Of a DNA stretch of 5,480 nucleotides, positions 1-3,934 are shown piece after piece. The notes beneath the pieces were generated by a model. The model saw only the letters and a list, made by a program, of their open reading frames with translations. It searched no databases and was not told the origin of the DNA. The translations under genes were made by a program, and so were the position numbers. Positions within the stretch are counted from its first letter, which is position 1; every line of letters begins with the position of its first letter. Source of the stretch: an uncultured Lachnospiraceae bacterium (GTDB taxonomy: Bacteria; Bacillota; Clostridia; Lachnospirales; Lachnospiraceae); assembly GCA_947174725.1 (NCBI GenBank), contig CAMWKA010000146.1, positions 1 through 5,480 of the forward strand, in the 5' to 3' direction.

Positions 1-540
1 GTCTCTGTTATATACTTTACCCGGATTGGTTACAAAGAGTTCTAATAGTTCAAATTCTCTGGCTGTCAGATTGATCTCCTTTTGCCCGATCGTCAGACGA
101 CGGTTATCCAGATCGATCATCAATTCCCCCTTTTCGATGATATGGGAAACCGGCTTTGCGTTTTTGCGCGCCGCGCTTTCGTATCTTCTGATGATTCCCT
201 TGATACGCGCCTTGACCTCCAGGATATTAAACGGCTTTGTAATATAATCATCGGCGCCGTTTTCCAATCCCATGATCTTATCCATATCATCGCCCTTTGC
301 CGTCAGCATCACTATCGGCACATCCGAAAATTCCCTGACCTGTTGACATACCTCTGTACCGGAAAGCTTTGGAAGCATCAGATCCAATAAAATCAGACTA
401 TACTGATTTGCCCTGATTTTCTCTAAAGCCTCTTCTCCATCATAAGCCACATCCACCTGCATCTCATCCTGCTCCAGGCTATACCGGATCCCTTTTACAA
501 TCAACTTCTCGTCGTCTACGACCAATATTCTCTTACTCAT
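1..540 (-). CDS. OmpR/PhoB-family response regulator, C-terminus cut by window edge
   Basis: This is a cytoplasmic two-component response regulator: a partner histidine kinase phosphorylates the receiver domain, and the C-terminal winged helix then binds promoters. The visible 180 residues begin MSKRILVVDDEKLIVKG. The receiver domain (about 3-117) has the acidic pair D9/D10, phospho-acceptor D53 in LLDLMLP, switch residue T80 in MLTAK and K102 in the TKPF motif. After a linker, the OmpR/PhoB winged-helix domain starts near residue 140, with the typical LTAREFELLELF and NPGKVYNRD segments (about 154-180). The family is usually 225-235 residues, so about 50 are missing to the left, including most of the recognition helix. 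The ATG at 540 is chosen because the receiver fold starts directly after it. The only Shine-Dalgarno-like match (AAGGA, 556-560) lies 15 nt upstream, which is unusually far. The kinase gene is not in the window, so the stimulus is unknown. The family call is very secure. Confidence 0.96.
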   Translation of the reverse strand, partial: MSKRILVVDDEKLIVKGIRYSLEQDEMQVDVAYDGEEALEKIRANQYSLILLDLMLPKLSGTEVCQQVREFSDVPIVMLTAKGDDMDKIMGLENGADDYITKPFNILEVKARIKGIIRRYESAARKNAKPVSHIIEKGELMIDLDNRRLTIGQKEINLTAREFELLELFVTNPGKVYNRD

Positions 541-563
541 CTCTATGTGAACCAATCCTTATT

Positions 564-591
564 TATAATTTTACCATAATTGCGCATAATT
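564..591 (-). repeat. Three tandem AATTATR heptamers at the regulator promoter
   Basis: Read on the minus strand, the region is AATTATG-N3-AATTATG-N4-AATTATA. Copies start at 591, 581 and 570, giving periods of 10 and 11 bp, about one helical turn. The first two copies are identical and the third differs in its last base. The array overlaps the putative -35 to -10 region of the response regulator gene. OmpR/PhoB-family proteins typically bind head-to-tail heptamers at this spacing, so an autoregulatory site is a reasonable inference. The region is AT-rich, so chance similarity cannot be excluded. Confidence 0.4.
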
Positions 592-594
592 CAA
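568..594 (-). promoter_or_regulatory. Possible promoter of the response regulator gene
   Basis: On the minus strand an extended -10 (TGGTAAAAT, hexamer TAAAAT at 568-573) is preceded by TTGAAT (589-594) with a 15-bp gap, shorter than the ideal 17. The predicted start, near 561, would put the AAGGA sequence at the extreme 5' end of the mRNA. Either the transcript is almost leaderless or the true promoter lies further upstream. The assignment is weak. Confidence 0.35.
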
Positions 595-636
595 ATTGCG
601 AAGCAATTTGTAATAAGCGCCGCCTTTGCGCTTATT
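592..636 (-). repeat. Two adjacent perfect hairpins between comEA and the regulator gene
   Basis: The hairpin nearest comEA begins 1 nt after its stop codon. It has a 9-bp stem (AATAAGCGC at 628-636 against GCGCTTATT at 612-620, read on minus) with a 7-nt loop. One base further on is a second hairpin with an 8-bp stem (CAAATTGC at 603-610, GCAATTTG at 592-599) and a 3-nt loop TTC. Neither is followed by a clear U-tract on the minus strand, so they are not textbook intrinsic terminators. They could still end or protect the comEA transcript, or belong to a dispersed REP-like palindromic family. Confidence 0.6.
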
Positions 637-1269
637 TTACCGCACAATAATATAACTCTCAATCTTCTCATATACGGCGTCCTTGATCCCTGTCACCTGC
701 ATAATATCTTCTTTACACGCAAACGCACCGTGCTGCTCACGATATGTAATGATTGCATCCGCTCTGGTCTGTCCGATTCCCGGAAGACTCATCAACTCTG
801 CCGCGGTGGCAAGATTAATATTCAGAAGTCCCTGATTATCATAAGAAGATAAATTCTCCTGCATTACTTCCGGCAGATTCCCGGAAAGCGCCTCATCCTC
901 CGTCGGAATCTGATACTGCATGCCGTCGCTGACTGTCAACGCAAGATTACAATAGTCCTGACAGGCATCCGGCAAAAATCCCCCTGCGGCATCTACCGCC
1001 TCATAAAGTCTGCTGCCTTCCGGCAAGGCGTAAACCCCCGGCGACTGAACTGCACCGCAGATATGGACATAAATATCCTCCTGCTGCCCGGCAACATTTT
1101 CCCCGATCTCATCACTGTAACCTTCGGGCTCGGCAGCCGGCTGTTCCTGCGCCTCCTGTCCGGAAACCGCATCCTGAAGCACCGCCCTGGGCGACGGCGC
1201 GGCACATGCTGATAAAAATACCGTCTGTAACAAGAGTAATAACGCCATAATCATATATTTAATTTTCAT
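637..1269 (-). CDS. comEA: ComEA-like SLBB/helix-hairpin-helix lipoprotein
   Basis: This is a predicted surface DNA-binding protein of the ComEA type, which in transformable bacteria binds incoming double-stranded DNA and hands it to the ComEC channel. The 210 residues hold, in order, a signal peptide with lipobox LSAC (19-22, lipidated C22), a Gln/Glu/Pro-rich spacer (about 30-64), an SLBB domain (about 66-122, IYVHICGAVQSPGVY) and a paired helix-hairpin-helix domain (about 149-210). The HhH domain contains NINLATAAELMSLPGIG and VTGIK, the hairpin turns that contact the DNA backbone. Bacillus ComEA is held by a transmembrane helix; here a lipid anchor appears to replace it. C71, C103 and C107 lie in the SLBB region and could form a disulfide outside the cell. 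AAAGGAGA lies 5 nt upstream of the ATG and supports the start. comEB and comEC are not adjacent. The domain call is secure; an active role in transformation is inferred. Confidence 0.93.
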   Translation of the reverse strand: MKIKYMIMALLLLLQTVFLSACAAPSPRAVLQDAVSGQEAQEQPAAEPEGYSDEIGENVAGQQEDIYVHICGAVQSPGVYALPEGSRLYEAVDAAGGFLPDACQDYCNLALTVSDGMQYQIPTEDEALSGNLPEVMQENLSSYDNQGLLNINLATAAELMSLPGIGQTRADAIITYREQHGAFACKEDIMQVTGIKDAVYEKIESYIIVR

Positions 1270-1273
1270 AAAA

Positions 1274-1308
1274 TCTCCTTTCCGGTGTATCTGACACCCG
1301 CAAGGAGA
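1274..1308 (-). promoter_or_regulatory. Leader hairpin burying the comEA Shine-Dalgarno
   Basis: In the minus-strand mRNA, TCTCCTT (1302-1308) is perfectly complementary to AAGGAGA (1274-1280), which is the comEA Shine-Dalgarno. Between the arms is a second stem, GGTGT (1294-1298) with ACACC (1284-1288), around a 5-nt loop. The two stems are separated by a symmetric 3x3 internal loop in which one C-G pair is possible. The hairpin ends 4 nt before the start codon and lies within the predicted transcript. Such a fold would hold back translation until it is opened. There is no U-tract on either strand, so a terminator is unlikely. A DNA operator is the alternative reading. Confidence 0.6.
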
Positions 1309-1325
1309 CCTTTCAGACTAGTTTT

Positions 1326-1354
1326 ATTCTATGCTATATTGCACAGAAATACAA
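1326..1354 (-). promoter_or_regulatory. Putative sigma-A promoter for comEA
   Basis: On the minus strand TTGTAT (1349-1354) and TAGAAT (1326-1331) are separated by 17 bp. The -10 is good and the -35 matches only in its TTG. Transcription would start near 1319, giving a leader of about 50 nt that contains the whole Shine-Dalgarno hairpin. Readthrough from the upstream DUF606 gene is also possible because no terminator is visible between the two. Confidence 0.5.
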
Positions 1355-1385
1355 GAGTGATTTTGTTAAGATTTCATTAAATATT

Positions 1386-1817
1386 TTATTCCCACTTAAA
1401 TAACACACATCCCACGATCGCTACGATGATCCCAATGATCTTTCGAACCTCCAACGGCTGCTTCTCCACCTGAAATATCCCCAGCAGTTCAATGATATAG
1501 GCAACCAGAAGCTGCGATATGACGATGATCATGACCGCTTTTGCCGGTCCCAGCGCATCCATACTCTTGATCACCGTGATTGTGATAAACGCGCCGATCG
1601 CACCTCCCAGAAGCATATATTTAGGCTGCACCTTGACCACATCGCTCAAGGGACCGCGCTCCATAAACAGCCATGCCGCCAGACATACAACAAGCGCGGA
1701 AGCCTGTACATAAGACGCCGCTGCCCAGATGCCGGAAGCTTTCGTCACCTGGGTATTAAAGATGCCCTGCACACTCATCAGGGCCCCGGACAAGATCGCA
1801 ATCAAAATCCCCCACAT
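1386..1817 (-). CDS. DUF606/YdcZ-family small membrane protein (DMT-like transporter)
   Basis: This is a 143-residue integral membrane protein with five predicted helices (about 3-22, 31-52, 68-88, 92-114 and 125-141). Its length and layout fit the DUF606/YdcZ family, relatives of the drug/metabolite transporters that resemble half of an EamA protein and may work as dimers. The family start is visible as GILIAILSGALMSVQGIFNTQV, a small-residue-rich first helix followed by the conserved Gln17 and Asn21. A second conserved-looking stretch is KSMDALGPAKAVMIIVISQL (84-103), with polar K84, D87, K93 and Q102 inside or beside helices. The protein ends in FKWE. AAAGGA sits 8 nt upstream of the ATG, a normal position. 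The substrate of this family is not known. The gene is followed after 116 bp by comEA on the same strand. The family assignment is fairly secure. Confidence 0.82.
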   Translation of the reverse strand: MWGILIAILSGALMSVQGIFNTQVTKASGIWAAASYVQASALVVCLAAWLFMERGPLSDVVKVQPKYMLLGGAIGAFITITVIKSMDALGPAKAVMIIVISQLLVAYIIELLGIFQVEKQPLEVRKIIGIIVAIVGCVLFKWE

Positions 1818-1879
1818 AATACTAATCCTTTCTCTCTGCCTGCACTTCTCATTGACACCATATTACTCAGATTAGTATT
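1818..1879 (-). promoter_or_regulatory. 10-bp dyad reaching the DUF606 start codon, possible translational switch
   Basis: On the minus strand AATACTAATC (1870-1879) is perfectly complementary to GATTAGTATT (1818-1827), with 42 nt between them. The second arm runs from the last two bases of the Shine-Dalgarno (AAAGGA) to the base just before the ATG. Pairing would therefore cover the initiation region of the DUF606 mRNA. The first arm coincides with the last codons of a possible leader ORF. The 42-nt interior shows no strong further stem and matches no riboswitch class that I recognise. Confidence 0.45.
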
Positions 1880-1899
1880 GCCTTTTTTCCTTCTTTCAT
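1867..1899 (-). CDS. Possible 10-codon leader peptide upstream of the DUF606 gene
   Basis: A short minus-strand reading frame encodes MKEGKKAILI and stops at TGA (1867-1869). The last three sense codons (ATA CTA ATC) are the left arm of the dyad that can mask the DUF606 start, so a ribosome finishing or stalling here would open that fold. The weakness is the ribosome binding site: AAAAGAG lies almost directly against the ATG. A short ORF of this size can arise by chance, so it is recorded only because of its exact placement. Confidence 0.25.
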   Translation of the reverse strand: MKEGKKAILI

Positions 1900-1946
1900 A
1901 CTCTTTTGATGATTGCAAAACAGGATCACTCATCTCTTTTTCAGAA

Positions 1947-1982
1947 TTGTATATCAACTAAAAATAGATTATAATGATATCA
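1947..1982 (+). promoter_or_regulatory. Sigma-A promoter of the GNAT gene with overlapping palindrome
   Basis: TTGTAT (1947-1952) and a perfect TATAAT (1970-1975) are separated by 17 bp. The palindrome TGATATCA (1975-1982) begins on the last base of the -10 and covers the expected start site, so it may be a repressor site, although 8 bp is short. The start near 1982 gives a leader of about 20 nt. A minus-strand -10-like TACAAT (1946-1951) overlaps this -35 and is a weak candidate for the divergent DUF606 transcript. Confidence 0.7.
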
Positions 1983-2001
1983 CTATCAGGGGAGGATTAT
2001 T

Positions 2002-2484
2002 ATGGAACTCAAGATCATACCTGCATATGATTTTCCAAATGAAATACGCATATTGTTTTCTGAATATACAAATATGCTGATTGCAGGAGATAGTTCATTT
2101 CAAAAATATCTTGACCTTCAGAATTATGATGAAGAATTAGAACATTTGGATAAAAAATATGGTTTACCGGACGGCAGATTGTATATTGCGTTTTATCATA
2201 GAGAATTGGCAGGATGTATCGGCTTGAGAAAGATAGACGAATGGAATTGTGAGATGAAGAGGCTTTATGTCAGACCTGCTTTTAGAGGGAAGAAGATCGG
2301 AAGCAAACTGGTTCAACTAATCATCAAAGATGCAAAAGAAATCGGATATTCTCATATGTTATTGGACACGCTTCCGTTTTTGAAGAGCGCGATCAATATG
2401 TATGAAACCATTGGTTTTTATGAAATACCAAGTTATAATGATAGTCCTATGACTACATCAATTTACATGAAGCTTGATTTATAA
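2002..2484 (+). CDS. GNAT-family N-acetyltransferase
   Basis: This is a predicted cytoplasmic acetyl-CoA-dependent acetyltransferase of 160 residues, the usual size for a single GNAT domain. The core is visible from about residue 59: strands RLYIAFYHRELAGCIGLRKI and CEMKRLYVRP, then the acetyl-CoA pyrophosphate loop R95-G96-K97-K98-I99-G100 with the following helix SKLVQLIIKDAKEIGY. Strand 5 is MLLDT (119-123), and motif B is the AINMYETIGFYEI segment (130-142), including Y134, the usual general-acid position. The first 58 residues are variable and probably shape the substrate pocket. The substrate (amine, amino acid, antibiotic or protein) cannot be inferred. GGGGAGG lies 6 nt upstream of the ATG. 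The gene is about 35% GC in the 420 bases I counted (2041-2460), against 50-60% in sampled lines of its neighbours, which suggests recent acquisition. Family call secure; target unknown. Confidence 0.93.
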   Translation: MELKIIPAYDFPNEIRILFSEYTNMLIAGDSSFQKYLDLQNYDEELEHLDKKYGLPDGRLYIAFYHRELAGCIGLRKIDEWNCEMKRLYVRPAFRGKKIGSKLVQLIIKDAKEIGYSHMLLDTLPFLKSAINMYETIGFYEIPSYNDSPMTTSIYMKLDL

Positions 2485-2489
2485 TCTCC

Positions 2490-3062
2490 TTACATTTCAA
2501 ACACCAGATCACAACGCTCCAGTATCCGGTAAGCGCTAAAATACCGTTCCTCCAAAGGGATCCAACGGTCACGAAAACTTAAGACCGCTTCGCTTCCGTT
2601 CCGGCTTCGGATACGCCGGATCTGCTCCTCCGGATCAATATTCAGAAATACCCGAAGATCATAAAAATCCCATAAAGAAGGATGACAGCTATAGGAACCT
2701 TCCACGATCGTGACATCCTTTGGTTTCATCTGAATCAGGGACGACAGTTCCATCTTTTTACAATCAAACTGCTGATAGGAAAACGCCAGTCCCTGACTAA
2801 GGGGCGTCATCACTTCCCCAAGAAATCTTTCATAATCCACATTGCCGCCCGGTTCCTGCATGCGCTCTGTTGTACGCTGTTCGGGCCGCAAGAAAAAATG
2901 GTCCATATGGATGACATTACATCCGATTTCTTCCTGCAGCAAGGCGGCTAACGATGTCTTCCCCGCGCCGCATCTTCCATCGATGGCAACCAGCAGCGGC
3001 TTTTTATGATAACCGCGGATCTGCTGTAATATGGCAGAGCATGCAGCTTTCCCTTCTTCCAT
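2490..3062 (-). CDS. P-loop kinase, uridine kinase/nicotinamide riboside kinase-like
   Basis: This is a 190-residue soluble kinase that probably transfers the ATP gamma-phosphate to a hydroxyl of a nucleoside-like or vitamin-like small molecule. The Walker A motif is G29-RCGAGK-T36. HMDHFF (52-57) follows, with D54 in the place of the catalytic/substrate-binding Asp of the uridine kinase family. TIVEGSYS (117-124) is the Walker B-like strand with E120, and RRIRSRNG (148-155) is the probable LID with arginines. The C-terminal FRDRWIPLEERYFSAYRI resembles the same region in uridine and nicotinamide riboside kinases. Its length fits those enzymes and is shorter than type I pantothenate kinase. 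The ATG comes 3 nt after the stop of the ECF S component, with GGGGGA 7 nt upstream, so the two genes are almost certainly one translationally coupled operon. The stop lies 5 bp from that of the convergent GNAT gene. The fold is secure; the substrate is not known. Confidence 0.88.
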   Translation of the reverse strand: MEEGKAACSAILQQIRGYHKKPLLVAIDGRCGAGKTSLAALLQEEIGCNVIHMDHFFLRPEQRTTERMQEPGGNVDYERFLGEVMTPLSQGLAFSYQQFDCKKMELSSLIQMKPKDVTIVEGSYSCHPSLWDFYDLRVFLNIDPEEQIRRIRSRNGSEAVLSFRDRWIPLEERYFSAYRILERCDLVFEM

Positions 3063-3065
3063 ACT

Positions 3066-3644
3066 TCAGTCCCCCACCTTTTGCAGCGAAGCTGTTTTCC
3101 TGCCAAACCGCACAAGACCGGTACGGTTGAGTGCAACCATGATCGCCGGAATCAGGATAAGCTGCAAAATGATTCCGGGAATCGCATTCAAAAACGCGCC
3201 GGCGATAAACATCTGCCATGTAAAACCATTGCCATTAATGCCGAGTAGCAATATCTGAACAACTCCCCATACCAGACGTCCTGACAACATTGCCATGATC
3301 ATACAGCGATATAATGCAATGACACACTGCCAACGGGAATGGGAATACAGCCAGCCGATCACCACACCATATGTGGCAAGTTCAAACGCCATGGCAATTC
3401 CCGTTGGGAAAAGAATCGGCATTCCAAACAACATAGAACGCAGAATCGGCAGTATCAATCCGACAATAAGACCATACTGCCAGCCACAGATCAATCCGCA
3501 CAAAAAAACGGGAATGTGCATGGGCAGAAGCATGCTCCCAATCTGCTTGATCTGTCCGGTCAGGAATGGCAATACCAGCCCTATCGCCATAAACATAGCC
3601 GCCAATGTTAAATTAATAATAGGTTTCTTTCTTGTTTCATCCAT
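3066..3644 (-). CDS. ECF transporter S component, substrate unknown
   Basis: This is the membrane-embedded substrate-binding subunit of an energy-coupling factor importer, which would bind a vitamin or related compound and associate with the shared EcfA/EcfA'/EcfT module. The 192 residues contain six predicted membrane helices (about 12-28, 38-56, 57-75, 80-99, 108-134 and 146-172), the standard S-component layout. The family-like first helix LTLAAMFMAIGLVLPFL carries the small-residue pattern that contacts EcfT. The loop GQIKQIGSMLLPMHIPVFLCG, and later LRSMLFGMPILFPTGIAMAFELATYG with the buried E88, are the likely substrate-contact stretches. The N-terminal MDETRKK and a basic C-terminal tail fit a cytoplasmic location of both ends. 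GGAGGA lies 7 nt upstream of the ATG. No Ecf ATPase or T-protein gene is nearby, so it probably uses a shared (group II) module encoded elsewhere. It does not look like QueT. The downstream kinase suggests a phosphorylatable substrate. Confidence 0.85.
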   Translation of the reverse strand: MDETRKKPIINLTLAAMFMAIGLVLPFLTGQIKQIGSMLLPMHIPVFLCGLICGWQYGLIVGLILPILRSMLFGMPILFPTGIAMAFELATYGVVIGWLYSHSRWQCVIALYRCMIMAMLSGRLVWGVVQILLLGINGNGFTWQMFIAGAFLNAIPGIILQLILIPAIMVALNRTGLVRFGRKTASLQKVGD

Positions 3645-3677
3645 TCTGAAAATCCTCCATTTAATTACCCTTACATC

Positions 3678-3699
3678 CTGCTTCTTTTTTAATAAGCAG
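3678..3699 (-). promoter_or_regulatory. Hairpin in the leader of the ECF-kinase operon
   Basis: Minus-strand CTGCTT (3694-3699) pairs with AAGCAG (3678-3683) around a 10-nt A-rich loop. It lies about 33 nt before the ECF start codon and leaves the GGAGGA site free. It has no U-tract, and the leader around it matches no riboswitch consensus I recognise (TPP, FMN, cobalamin, preQ1). Its role is unknown; it may simply stabilise the mRNA. Confidence 0.35.
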
Positions 3700-3720
3700 C
3701 AATCTCTTTTATCCGTTTAA

Positions 3721-3743
3721 GTTTTCCTAAAATATGTTTTCCT
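3721..3743 (-). repeat. Tandem AGGAAAAC repeats just downstream of the ECF operon start site
   Basis: Two identical octamers AGGAAAAC, at 3736-3743 and 3721-3728 on the minus strand, are spaced with a 15-bp period. They begin essentially at the predicted transcription start (about 3744). This position suits either a DNA repressor site or an RNA-binding site in the leader. The interpretation is an inference from the position and exact repetition only. Confidence 0.35.
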
Positions 3744-3750
3744 GAGATCT

Positions 3751-3779
3751 ATTATATAATTTTGTTTCTATTAACACAA
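3751..3779 (-). promoter_or_regulatory. Sigma-A promoter of the ECF-kinase operon
   Basis: On the minus strand TTGTGT (3774-3779) and a perfect TATAAT (3751-3756) are separated by 17 bp. Transcription would begin near 3744, giving a leader of about 100 nt before the ECF S-component ATG. That is long enough for leader-based control of vitamin uptake genes, as is common for ECF S components. Confidence 0.7.
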
Positions 3780-3788
3780 TTTTATTTT

Positions 3789-3834
3789 TAAAGTTTTTGC
3801 ATAAGCTAATCTTATACTAAAAATCAAGACTTTA
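3789..3834. repeat. Nested AT-rich dyad between the divergent promoters
   Basis: TAAAGT (3789-3794) pairs with ACTTTA (3829-3834), and inside it ATAAG (3801-3805) pairs with CTTAT (3811-3815) around CTAAT. The structure lies upstream of both the ECF operon promoter and the permease promoter. Neither strand carries a gene reading into it, so a terminator role is unlikely. It could be a regulator-binding or bent-DNA segment, or chance in AT-rich sequence. Confidence 0.25.
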
Positions 3835-3875
3835 GAAAAATACTACGCCTCCTGTGGAATAAAAGGCAGGACGGG

Positions 3876-3904
3876 TTGAAATGCACATATGAATAATGTA
3901 TTAT
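3876..3904 (+). promoter_or_regulatory. Strong sigma-A promoter of the FtsX-type permease gene
   Basis: TTGAAA (3876-3881) and TATTAT (3899-3904) are separated by exactly 17 bp. The expected start is near 3911, giving a leader of only about 24 nt before the ATG at 3935. The permease therefore begins its own transcript and is not a distal gene of an upstream operon. Confidence 0.7.
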
Positions 3905-3905
3905 T

Positions 3906-3920
3906 ATGTCAAAATGACAT
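3906..3920 (+). promoter_or_regulatory. Perfect dyad ATGTCA-N3-TGACAT over the permease start site, likely operator
   Basis: Two perfect 6-bp half sites, ATGTCA and TGACAT, flank a central AAA. The dyad starts 2 bp after the -10 and covers the predicted start site, a classic position for a repressor operator. It is close to a PadR-type ATGT-N8-ACAT box, but the gap here is 7, so I do not assign a family. As RNA it would form only a small 3-nt-loop hairpin upstream of the ribosome binding site. Confidence 0.5.
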
Positions 3921-3934
3921 CCTGAGGGCAATCT

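Noticed and set aside
26..390. Plus-strand open frames across the left edge
   Set aside because: They lie opposite the response regulator, whose receiver and winged-helix motifs are unmistakable on the minus strand; the plus frames have no ribosome binding site or recognisable domain.
1258..1305. A TTG- or GTG-initiated short frame overlapping the comEA start
   Set aside because: It relies on a non-ATG start inside the hairpin with only a poor ribosome binding match; nothing else supports it.
1270..1308. Leader hairpin of comEA as an intrinsic terminator
   Set aside because: There is no U-tract on either strand, and the arm coincides with the comEA Shine-Dalgarno, which favours a translational role.
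3031..3720. Plus-strand open frames opposite the ECF S component
   Set aside because: The minus strand encodes a coherent six-helix membrane protein with a good ribosome binding site; the plus frames are compositionally odd antisense shadows.
3741..3750. CTGAGA on the plus strand, reminiscent of the TPP riboswitch core
   Set aside because: It is on the wrong strand for the ECF operon, and the other conserved TPP blocks are missing.
3847..3870. GCCT/AGGC and CCTG/CAGG short pairings upstream of the permease promoter
   Set aside because: The stems are 4 bp with loops of 12 nt or more and are mutually exclusive, too weak to annotate.
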